DNA from: Syntrophaceae bacterium UBA3084 | GTDB lineage: Bacteria > Desulfobacterota > Syntrophia > Syntrophales > UBA6807 | Assembly: GCA_002367335.1 (NCBI GenBank) | Contig: DFBI01000231.1 | Span: 10,745-18,283, forward strand | Length of the DNA: 7,539 bases | Reading direction: 5' to 3' | In this document: positions 1-5,580 of the stretch, one piece after another | Position numbering within the stretch: the first letter of the stretch is position 1 | Layout of the letters: the number at the start of each line of letters is the position of its first letter | Program-made: the position numbers and the translations under genes | Notes under the pieces: model-generated | The model's database searches: none | Told to the model about the DNA's origin: nothing | What the model saw: the letters and a program-made list of their open reading frames with translations, nothing else

Positions 1-2
1 AT

Positions 3-167
3 TATGAAACATTAGGCGGTTTTTTGTTATATATGATGGGAAAGATTCCCAAGAGGAGGGAGAGTTTCATGCATGGGAATATTCTTTTTATTATTGAAGA
101 TGCCGATATGAAATCGATAAAACAAGTTCTTGTTGTTTTACCGGAAAGTATAAAAGATAAGGGCTGA
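3..167 (+). CDS. CorC/HlyC-family (CNNM/CBS) membrane protein, C-terminal end only
   Basis: This is the last 54 residues of a protein whose start lies before the window; the frame is open from base 3 to TGA at 165-167. Seen: the segment begins YETLGGFLLYMMGKIPKRRE, followed by short beta-type stretches (GNILFIIEDADMKSIKQVLVVL). Known: this matches the small CorC_HlyC domain (transporter-associated domain) that ends the DUF21/CNNM plus CBS-pair proteins, where a 'T-(I/L)-GG-hh-hh-h-G-(R/K)-IP' motif is followed by 'F-h-h-E-D-h..I..V'. These are inner-membrane proteins linked to Mg2+/Co2+ homeostasis, some annotated as 'hemolysin'. The membrane and CBS parts are not in the window, so the exact subfamily (CorC, YtfL, TlyC) cannot be told. 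The last Gly codon and the stop fall inside the inverted repeat that follows, so the natural C-terminus may have been altered by it. Confidence 0.75.
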   Translation, partial: YETLGGFLLYMMGKIPKRRESFMHGNILFIIEDADMKSIKQVLVVLPESIKDKG

Positions 168-241
168 GTGCTGAGGAATGAGGGATTGCCGGGAGATAAA
201 CCTATCCGGGTTCTTAGCCCTCGTTGCCCAGTCCTCAGTCC
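162..241. repeat. Long imperfect inverted repeat at the corC-type gene end
   Basis: Seen: the arm at 164-184 pairs with the arm at 218-238 (16 Watson-Crick pairs, 2 G-T pairs and 3 mismatches over 21 positions). A smaller inner stem lies around 189-208 (CCG..GATA with TATC-CGG, loop AACC). The arms carry short internal repeats built on CTGAG and AGTCCTC. In RNA it would fold into a hairpin of nearly 80 nt. No T-run follows directly (the sequence continues TTTCTATCC), so it is a poor intrinsic terminator. Inference: a REP- or MITE-like dispersed element, or a transcript-stabilising or processing hairpin. It overlaps the stop of the upstream gene and ends 24 bases before glmU. Copy number elsewhere in the genome cannot be seen from here. 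Confidence 0.7.
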
Positions 242-265
242 TTTCTATCCTGTGGAGATGTTGGA

Positions 266-1021
266 ATGTTAGAAAACCTTAAAAAAAAGAAACTAGCTAC
301 GATTATATTAGCGGCGGGGAAGGGAACGAGGATGCATTCCGATCTCGCAAAGGTGCTTCATCTTCTCAGGGGGAAACCCATGTTGTCTTACCCCGTTGCC
401 TTGGCCAGAGAAATGGGGTCACAGATAATAGTAATTATAGTAGGACATCAGTCTGATCTGATCAGAAACACTATTAAAGGCGAGGACCTGGTTTTTATTG
501 AGCAGAAAGAGCAATTGGGAACAGGTCATGCAGTGCTCCAAGCCAGTGAAACATTGCAAAACTTTGAAGGAGAGACCCTTATCCTCTGTGGTGACATACC
601 ACTTCTTATGCCTTCCACTGTAGATGCTTTATTAGAAAGCCATTCATTGTGTCATGCATCAGTAACTGTTTTAACCACAATTATGGATGATCCGACAGGC
701 TATGGAAGAATTGTAAGGGGAAAGGGAAATGCTGTTTTGAAGATTGTTGAAGAACGTGATGCTACCGAAGAAGAAAAGGGAATCAGGGAGATAAATTCAG
801 GAATTTACTGTGTGGAAAGCAAATTTCTTTTTGAATCCGTGGGTCAAATTGACAATAACAACGCGCAAGAGGAGTATTACCTTACTGACATTCTTGAGAT
901 TGCCGGGAGAATGGGGTGTAAAACCAATTCATTTTCAGTACATAATCATATTGAAGTTATGGGGATAAATACTCGCGAAGATCTGGAGAGAGCAGATCGT
1001 ATTATGGAAAAAATGAAATGA
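266..1021 (+). CDS. glmU: UDP-N-acetylglucosamine pyrophosphorylase, uridyltransferase-only GlmU
   Basis: Catalyses GlcNAc-1-P + UTP to UDP-GlcNAc + PPi in the cytoplasm, the last step to the precursor of peptidoglycan and lipid A. Seen (251 aa from ATG 266): nucleotide-binding LAAGKGTRM at 15-23, AKVLH at 28-32, QLGTGHAV at 83-90, metal-binding CGDIPL at 108-113, GYGRIV at 145-150, an EERDAT..EE block followed by EINSGIY up to 181, and EVMGINTREDL at 230-240. This is the complete N-terminal Rossmann-like domain plus the linker helix. Odd: classical GlmU has about 450 aa with a C-terminal left-handed beta-helix acetyltransferase; here the gene stops after the linker and only 55 bases separate it from dusB, with no trace of hexapeptide repeats. 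GlcN-1-P acetylation must then come from another protein. Start choice: an upstream in-frame TTG at 224 lies inside the inverted repeat; ATG 266 has GGAG at 254-257, 8 bases away. Confidence 0.88.
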   Translation: MLENLKKKKLATIILAAGKGTRMHSDLAKVLHLLRGKPMLSYPVALAREMGSQIIVIIVGHQSDLIRNTIKGEDLVFIEQKEQLGTGHAVLQASETLQNFEGETLILCGDIPLLMPSTVDALLESHSLCHASVTVLTTIMDDPTGYGRIVRGKGNAVLKIVEERDATEEEKGIREINSGIYCVESKFLFESVGQIDNNNAQEEYYLTDILEIAGRMGCKTNSFSVHNHIEVMGINTREDLERADRIMEKMK

Positions 1022-1076
1022 GCTTTTACTTACAAAGGAAAATCATAAGAAATAGAAGGCTGAAGCACATATATAG

Positions 1077-2069
1077 ATGAAGATCGGTGAGCTACAGTTA
1101 AAAAATAACGTTTTTCTTGCACCAATGGCAGGGATTACTGATCTTGTATTTAGAAGTATTGTAAGAAGGTTTGGATGTTCTCTCTGTTTCACAGAGATGA
1201 TCAGCGCTAACGGTCTCGTAAGGAAAACAGGAAAAAGCCACAGGTACATCGAATCTTCAACGGAAGATAGCCCTCTTGGCATTCAGATATTTGGATCTGA
1301 TCCTGATATTCTTTCCGAGGCCTCAAAAATTGTAACTGATATGGGAGCCGATCTTATTGATATAAATATGGGCTGTCCTGCAAAAAAAGTGCTGAAGACA
1401 GGGGCGGGGGCTGCATTGATGAAAGATCCTTCAAAAATTGCCATCGTGCTAAATAAGGTGAGAAAATCCACGCAGTTGCCATTAACTGTTAAAATCCGTT
1501 CCGGGTGGAGGAAAGATAAAGTCAATGCAGTAAATGTATCCGTCATAGCAGAAGACTGTGGTGTGGATGCCTTAATCTTGCATCCTCGCACCGTTGAACA
1601 GGGGTTTAGCGGTATGGCAGATTGGGAACTTATTTCCAGGGTTAAAGAGCGGTTGAGTGTCCCTGTCATAGGGAGTGGGGATATAAGAAATTCGGAAGAC
1701 GCATTAAGAATGTTTGATATAACAGGATGTGATGGGGTGATGGTAGGAAGGGGAGCTCTTGGCAATCCCTGGATATTCAGGGATATAATCGGTTATCTTG
1801 CATCTGATGAAAATTCTTCTTTTCCGACTTTAAAAGAACGGGAAGATACAGCACGCGAGCATTTGGACATGAATGTATGTTACTTTGGCAAAGTGATGGG
1901 TGTGAAAAACTTCCGCAAACACATTTTATGGTACACAAAAGGTTTAAAAGGAGGCGCCGAGTTTAGACAAATGGTGGTTTCAATAGATGAAAGAGACGAT
2001 TTGCTGATGGCAGTTCATAGATATTTTGCGACTCTTAGTGAGGCTGATGGAGTTCGGCAGAAAAACTGA
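1077..2069 (+). CDS. dusB: tRNA-dihydrouridine synthase, DusB type
   Basis: FMN enzyme that reduces uridines in the tRNA D-loop to dihydrouridine using NADPH; cytoplasmic. Seen (330 aa, normal length): APMAGITD at 15-22 (start of the TIM barrel, FMN site), a TEMISANGL block at 39-47, IQIFGSDP at 69-76, DINMGCPAKKVLKTGAGAAL at 95-114 with the catalytic cysteine at 100, the phosphate/FMN residues in HPRTVEQGFSG at 169-179, IGSGDI at 198-203, and VGRGALGNPWIF at 223-234. The C-terminal helical RNA-binding part contains RKHILWYTKGLKG at 280-292. The G-NPW and CPA-KV pattern is that of DusB/NifR3 rather than DusA or DusC. Only a weak, distant purine stretch (AGAAGG near 1054-1059) precedes the ATG, but the N-terminus fits the family. 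It lies 55 bases after glmU and probably shares its transcript. Confidence 0.93.
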   Translation: MKIGELQLKNNVFLAPMAGITDLVFRSIVRRFGCSLCFTEMISANGLVRKTGKSHRYIESSTEDSPLGIQIFGSDPDILSEASKIVTDMGADLIDINMGCPAKKVLKTGAGAALMKDPSKIAIVLNKVRKSTQLPLTVKIRSGWRKDKVNAVNVSVIAEDCGVDALILHPRTVEQGFSGMADWELISRVKERLSVPVIGSGDIRNSEDALRMFDITGCDGVMVGRGALGNPWIFRDIIGYLASDENSSFPTLKEREDTAREHLDMNVCYFGKVMGVKNFRKHILWYTKGLKGGAEFRQMVVSIDERDDLLMAVHRYFATLSEADGVRQKN

Positions 2070-2099
2070 GAATTGGAGTATTGGCTTTAAAATAAGACC

Positions 2100-2128
2100 T
2101 TGACTTTCATAGTGGTGGTTGGCATAAT
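2100..2128 (+). promoter_or_regulatory. Sigma70-type promoter for the zapB-zapA-6S group
   Basis: TTGACT at 2100-2105 and CATAAT at 2123-2128 are separated by exactly 17 bases, so five of six bases match each consensus hexamer. It lies in the 130-base gap between dusB and the zapB-like gene. The predicted start is near 2135, giving a leader of about 65 bases. It would drive zapB, zapA and the 6S RNA, and perhaps rny beyond. Based on sequence match only. Confidence 0.6.
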
Positions 2129-2199
2129 TGAGAAATCTTGTAATTTGTTTTAGTTGGAACAGGTTAAGGAATTGACGAAAGAGGGGTGAAAAGTCGACG

Positions 2200-2424
2200 G
2201 TGGAATCAGTAAGATTTAACGAACTTGAGGAAAAGATTAAGGATATTATAGAGAAATCTACCTTGCTGAAAAAAAGAAACCAGGAATTAGAGGAGCTATT
2301 GAAAAACAAGGATAATGAACTGGAAGAAGTTAAGAATGAAATAAGAACATTAAATGAAGAAAGGGGTTCTGTACGCACAAAAGTCGATTCGTTGCTTGAT
2401 ATGCTTCGTGATATACCAGTCTGA
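2200..2424 (+). CDS. zapB: ZapB-like coiled-coil cell division protein
   Basis: A 74-residue, highly charged protein that is almost all predicted helix with a heptad-like pattern of Leu, Ile and Val among Glu and Lys (from FNELEEKIKDIIEKSTLLKK to the end), finishing with RTKVDSLLDMLRDI. Known: ZapB and related small DUF904-type proteins are 60-85 aa coiled coils that bind ZapA and crosslink or position the FtsZ ring; the closing 'R.KVD.LL..L' is typical of the short ZapB-like proteins encoded just before zapA. Its place 17 bases upstream of zapA is strong context. Start: TGA at 2173-2175 closes the frame and GTG 2200 is the only usable start; the nearest Shine-Dalgarno, GAGGGG at 2181-2186, is 13 bases away, rather far. 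Coiled coils give little family-specific signal, so the name rests partly on position. A FtsB- or SlyX-like protein is less likely. Confidence 0.65.
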   Translation: MESVRFNELEEKIKDIIEKSTLLKKRNQELEELLKNKDNELEEVKNEIRTLNEERGSVRTKVDSLLDMLRDIPV

Positions 2425-2441
2425 ATTTTGAGGAAATACGT

Positions 2442-2720
2442 TTGAAAAAACGCTTTAACATAAAGGTAATGGGGCAGCAATTTGCGGTTTTGAGTGACAG
2501 AGGGGATAGGTATGTAGAGGATGTTGTTAAATACGTTAATGATAGGGTTAAAGAAATAGGAGATGCCTCGAAGGACGTTTCAGCTTCGGGTGTTGCTGTA
2601 TTGGTTGCTTTAAACATTGCGGATGAGTTGTTTAAAATCAAAGAAGAAAATGAGGATTTTGTTACCCGGCTAGAAAGAAAATCTGAACGATTGATTAATT
2701 ATATAGAAGAGAAAAGTTAG
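2442..2720 (+). CDS. zapA: Cell division protein ZapA
   Basis: ZapA binds FtsZ and bundles protofilaments at mid-cell, linking to ZapB. Seen (92 aa, usual family size 85-110): an N-terminal beta-hairpin head, KRFNIKVMGQQFAVLSD at 3-19, then YVEDVVKYVNDRVKEIGD at about 24-41 and an ALNIADELFKI helix at 56-66, followed by a coiled-coil tail rich in Glu, Lys and Arg (about 67-92). The order 'I.V.G..F.h.....Y....A..hn..h..h' followed by 'ALNIADEL' is the ZapA pattern. Start is TTG 2442 with AGGAA at 2431-2435, six bases away; the next ATG (2469) would remove most of the FtsZ-binding head. The gene sits between the zapB-like gene and a 6S RNA, an arrangement known from many Proteobacteria and some other phyla (zapA-ssrS linkage). 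Confidence 0.88.
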   Translation: MKKRFNIKVMGQQFAVLSDRGDRYVEDVVKYVNDRVKEIGDASKDVSASGVAVLVALNIADELFKIKEENEDFVTRLERKSERLINYIEEKS

Positions 2721-2732
2721 GTAGAAATAAGT

Positions 2733-2926
2733 TATTCCCTGCGATGTGCGTGATTAACATAATTTTTTTGAGCCAACACCTTGGAACCGGGGGTCTGCCT
2801 TTGTCAGTAGTGTGCAGGTCTGTTTTTATCCCATACGGGATAAAGGTGGAAAGCCTAAAGCTGCAAAAAGACACCCATATTGAAAAGAGGTTCAAAAAGG
2901 TGGTTAACACGGCATATGCGGGGGCT
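2733..2926 (+). ncRNA. ssrS: 6S RNA
   Basis: Seen: about 190 nt that folds into one long interrupted rod. The closing stem pairs CCCTGC-(G)-ATGTGC-GTG (2737-2752) with CAC-(G)-GCATATGCGGGG (2908-2923). A second stem pairs CACCTT at 2777-2782 and GAACC at 2784-2788 with GGTTC at 2889-2893 and AAGGTG at 2897-2902. Beyond an open central part come GGG/TCT (2791-2796) with AGA/CCC (2869-2876), TGCAG (2813-2817) with CTGCA (2861-2865), and an apical hairpin TTTATCCC/GGGATAAA (2825-2832/2837-2844, loop ATAC). Size, closing stem, central bubble and location straight after zapA match 6S RNA, which mimics an open promoter and sequesters housekeeping-sigma RNA polymerase in slow growth. Exact ends are estimated. 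An overlapping open frame at 2744-2980 has no Shine-Dalgarno or family resemblance and is not a gene. Confidence 0.83.
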
Positions 2927-2931
2927 TCTTG

Positions 2932-2958
2932 TATTTTCTCAAAAAGAAAATATCTTTT
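2932..2958 (+). terminator. Weak A/T hairpin after 6S RNA, possible terminator or processing site
   Basis: TATTTTCT (2932-2939) pairs perfectly with AGAAAATA (2945-2952) around a 5-base loop and is followed by TCTTTT. The stem has only one G-C pair, so it would terminate poorly; partial read-through into rny or RNA end processing is as likely. An alternative pairing AAAAG (2942-2946) with CTTTT (2954-2958) competes with it. Confidence 0.3.
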
Positions 2959-2994
2959 CAGGCTTTTTGACGTAGATTGAAGCTTTATCCGGAT

Positions 2995-3036
2995 CTGTTT
3001 TAACCTTTGCCCTTCAAAACAGCTTTCCTCTGTTTT
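2995..3036 (+). other. Mutually exclusive hairpins in the rny 5' leader
   Basis: CTGTTTT occurs at 2995-3001 and again at 3030-3036, and its exact complement AAAACAG lies between them at 3016-3022. The middle segment can pair with either copy (loops of 14 or 7 bases) but not both. The downstream hairpin is followed by AATTCCCTTTATTTTAA, a loose T-rich tract. Such a switch can act as an attenuator or a ribonuclease target; this is inference from symmetry alone. The rest of the 2927-3124 gap is A/T-rich with no gene. Confidence 0.4.
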
Positions 3037-3108
3037 AATTCCCTTTATTTTAATGTAGCTTAATTTTGTTTTGATAATTCATAATGTTGTCTTTGTGTGA
3101 CAGTTATG

Positions 3109-3118
3109 AGGAGGTGAT
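3109..3118 (+). promoter_or_regulatory. Near-perfect Shine-Dalgarno deciding the rny TTG start
   Basis: AGGAGGTGAT is complementary to nearly the whole usual 16S 3' tail. It ends 6 bases before TTG 3125 (10 bases measured from the AGGAGG core), which fixes that TTG as the start of rny. Such a strong site may compensate for the poor initiation codon. Confidence 0.8.
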
Positions 3119-3124
3119 AAGATT

Positions 3125-4690
3125 TTGATAAATCATACATTAATTATAATCATAGCACTGGGGGCTATTGCGACAGGAATGGTGCTGGGGTATTTTCTGA
3201 GGAAGAGAATCTCTCGCAAGATCTTGGAATCGTCAGAAAACTTATCAGCAAGAATTGTAGATGAGGCAAAAAAGGAAGCTGATACTATAAAAAAAGAAGC
3301 CATCTTACAATCCAAAGATAATCTTCTAAAAACGAAAGCTGAATTAGAGAAGGAGACGAAAGAGAAAAGGGCAGAGTTTGACAATTCAGAAAAAAGACTT
3401 CATTTAAAAGAAGAAAACCTGGATAAGAGAATGGATTTGCTCGTTCAAAAAGAAACTAATATAGAAAAAAGAGAGAAATCTCTCATCAACAAGGAATCCC
3501 AGTTGGACGAAAAGCATGTTGAGTTAGGAAAAATTATTAAAGAACAGAAAGTGAGACTGGAACGAATCGCAGGGATTTCATCTGAGGAGGCGAAAAAATA
3601 TCTTATCCACTTGATGAGAGATGAAGCAAAGCACGAAGCGGCTATAATGATAAGGAATATAGAAGAAGAGGCGAAAAGGGCATCTGAGAAAAAATCTCGC
3701 GAGATTATCGCATATGCAATGCAGCGCTATGCGGGTGATTTTGTTGTTGAGAACACTGTTTCTGTTGTAAATCTGCCGTCAGATGAAATGAAAGGCAGAA
3801 TTATTGGCAGGGAGGGCAGGAATATCAGAGCTATAGAGGCTGCCACTGGAACGGATTTGATTATAGATGATACTCCTGAAGCAGTGGTTCTTTCAAGCTT
3901 TGATCCTATGCGACGTGAAATAGCAAAATTATCGCTGGAAAAATTGATAAGTGATGGCAGAATCCATCCGGGAAGGATTGAGGATGTTGTCAAAAGGGTT
4001 AAGACAGACGTAGAAACAGTAATTCGTGAAACAGGAGAAAGGGTATCATTCGACGTTGGTGTGCATGATATTCATCCCGAGTTATTATATCTTCTTGGAA
4101 AGCTTAAATTCAGGACAAGCTTTTCACAAAACGTTCTGGAACATTCAATAGAAGTTGCTCATCTGATGGGCATGATGGCTGCCGAATTAGGGTTGAATGT
4201 AAAAGAAGCGAAAAGAGCGGGACTACTTCATGACATAGGAAAAGCCGTTGATCATGAAGTTGAGGGTCCCCATGCTGCCATTGGGGCCGATTATGCCAAG
4301 AAATTTGGAGAGCCGGAGAATATAGTCCAGGCAATAGCCGCACACCATGATGATAGTCACAATAACACATTACTTGGTGTTCTTGTACAGGCTGCGGATA
4401 CGCTTTCTGCGGCGAGGCCAGGCGCCCGGAGAGAAATGCTGGAAACATATGTAAAACGTTTGAACGAGCTGGAAAATATAGCCAATTCATTCAGTGGTGT
4501 TGATAAATGTTATGCTATTCAAGCTGGTAGAGAGATACGCATACTTGTGAAAAATGAAAAGATATCAGATGCGGATGCTGTGATGCTTTGCAGGGATATT
4601 GTAAAAAAAATTGAGTCTGAATTAACATATCCTGGTCATATAAAGGTTACCGTCATAAGGGAAATGAGAGTATCCGACTTTGCAAAATAG
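3125..4690 (+). CDS. rny: Ribonuclease Y
   Basis: Membrane-anchored endoribonuclease that starts mRNA decay and processes some RNAs. Seen (521 aa, usual about 510-530): one N-terminal membrane helix (about 5-24, IIIIALGAIATGMVLGYF) followed by basic residues; a long Lys/Glu coiled coil (about 30-195); a KH RNA-binding domain (about 211-275) with GRIIGREGRNIRAIE at 224-238 holding the GxxG loop; and an HD phosphohydrolase domain with VLEHS (His340), LLHDIGKA (His369-Asp370), IAAHHDD at 404-410 and QAADTLSAARPGARR from 422 (Asp425). All metal ligands are present, so the enzyme should be active. Starts at TTG 3125 behind a very strong Shine-Dalgarno. It follows the 6S RNA by about 200 bases of hairpin-rich leader and precedes ymdB, its common partner. 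Having RNase Y suggests mRNA decay may be organised in a Firmicutes-like way. Confidence 0.97.
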   Translation: MINHTLIIIIALGAIATGMVLGYFLRKRISRKILESSENLSARIVDEAKKEADTIKKEAILQSKDNLLKTKAELEKETKEKRAEFDNSEKRLHLKEENLDKRMDLLVQKETNIEKREKSLINKESQLDEKHVELGKIIKEQKVRLERIAGISSEEAKKYLIHLMRDEAKHEAAIMIRNIEEEAKRASEKKSREIIAYAMQRYAGDFVVENTVSVVNLPSDEMKGRIIGREGRNIRAIEAATGTDLIIDDTPEAVVLSSFDPMRREIAKLSLEKLISDGRIHPGRIEDVVKRVKTDVETVIRETGERVSFDVGVHDIHPELLYLLGKLKFRTSFSQNVLEHSIEVAHLMGMMAAELGLNVKEAKRAGLLHDIGKAVDHEVEGPHAAIGADYAKKFGEPENIVQAIAAHHDDSHNNTLLGVLVQAADTLSAARPGARREMLETYVKRLNELENIANSFSGVDKCYAIQAGREIRILVKNEKISDADAVMLCRDIVKKIESELTYPGHIKVTVIREMRVSDFAK

Positions 4691-4747
4691 CAGATGAACG
4701 AAAATTAACAATTGTTGTTTAGACACAAAATAGGAATAGTGAAATAA

Positions 4748-5527
4748 GTGAAAGTCCTTTTTATCGGAGACATAATAGGTAGCCCGGGCAGAAGAGTTGT
4801 AAATAATCTTATTCCCGCTATAGTAAGTGAGCATAAAATAGATATGGTTATTGCCAACTGTGAGAATGCGGCTGGTGGTTTTGGAGTAACGAGAGGAATA
4901 GTGGATGAGCTCTATAGGAATAAAATAAGTGTGTTAACTTCGGGTAATCATATATGGAACAGGAAAGAAACAGCGGATTTTATTGAGGATTATGAAACTC
5001 TTCTAAGGCCGGCTAATTATCCGGAGGGATCCCCTGGGTGGGGAAGTGTCGTTGCGAGAAGTATTTCGGGGAAGCCCATTGGGGTTTTGAATTTAATGGG
5101 AAGGGTTTTTATGAATCCCCTTGATTGTCCATTTAGGGTGGCGGAAAAGGAGATACGTAAATTAAAAGATGAAACTAACATAATTATTGTAGATATGCAT
5201 GCTGAAGCCACGTCGGAAAAACAGGCTCTGGGCTGGTTTTTGGATGGGAAGGTTAGTGCTGTTTTGGGGACTCATACCCACGTGCAAACAGCAGATGAAA
5301 GAATTTTACCACAAGGTACTGCATATATTACCGATGTGGGAATGACAGGCGCTTTTGACTCCGTGATAGGAATGAAAAAAGATATAATCATTAAAAAGTT
5401 TTTAACTCTGATGCCTGCAAGATATGATGTGGCAAAGCGCGATGTGTGGCTCCAGGGTGTTATAGTAAACATTGATGATGAAACTGGGAAAAGTTTCAGT
5501 ATCGAAAGATTGAATCTAGAATCATAA
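4748..5527 (+). CDS. ymdB: YmdB-type metallophosphoesterase (TIGR00282 family)
   Basis: Calcineurin-like phosphoesterase; in Bacillus subtilis YmdB hydrolyses 2',3'-cyclic nucleotides and is needed for biofilm formation and late adaptive responses. Seen (259 aa, family length about 260-270): FIGDIIGSPGR at 5-15 (metal ligand Asp8), ANCENAAGGFG at 36-46 (Glu39, Asn40), TSGNHIWNRKE at 64-74 (Asn67-His68), VDMHAEATSEKQALGWFLDG at 148-167 (His151), and GTHTHVQTADERILP at 174-188 (His176, His178). The full di-metal ligand set is present, so it is likely catalytic. Start is GTG 4748; ATG is absent at the N-terminus, and MKVLFIGDI fits the family start exactly. Only a modest AGGA (4732-4735) precedes it. 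It follows rny by 57 bases, the same order as rny-ymdB in Firmicutes, supporting a shared role in RNA or nucleotide turnover. Confidence 0.94.
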   Translation: MKVLFIGDIIGSPGRRVVNNLIPAIVSEHKIDMVIANCENAAGGFGVTRGIVDELYRNKISVLTSGNHIWNRKETADFIEDYETLLRPANYPEGSPGWGSVVARSISGKPIGVLNLMGRVFMNPLDCPFRVAEKEIRKLKDETNIIIVDMHAEATSEKQALGWFLDGKVSAVLGTHTHVQTADERILPQGTAYITDVGMTGAFDSVIGMKKDIIIKKFLTLMPARYDVAKRDVWLQGVIVNIDDETGKSFSIERLNLES

Positions 5528-5580
5528 ATGGAATCACTGACTACTTGTGTGTGGTTGTCGCGCTTGTGGGGGTATTTGGT

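Noticed and set aside
224..265. Longer N-terminus for glmU from TTG 224
   Set aside because: The added residues are encoded by the inverted repeat and have no family match; ATG 266 has a good Shine-Dalgarno.
2744..2980. Open reading frame of 78 codons on the + strand after zapA
   Set aside because: It lies over the 6S RNA, has no Shine-Dalgarno and no recognisable protein pattern; the RNA fold explains the sequence.
3050..3078. Possible rny promoter TTAATG, 17 bases, GATAAT
   Set aside because: The -35 box matches only half of the consensus in an A/T-rich gap where such matches are expected by chance.
4110..4490. 126-codon open frame on the - strand inside rny
   Set aside because: It is antisense to the HD domain of RNase Y, whose motifs are intact; no independent coding evidence.
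5545..5580. Longer N-terminus for tyrS from TTG 5545
   Set aside because: It adds a hydrophobic 12-residue stretch not seen in TyrRS; GTG 5581 gives the family start and has TGGGGG upstream.
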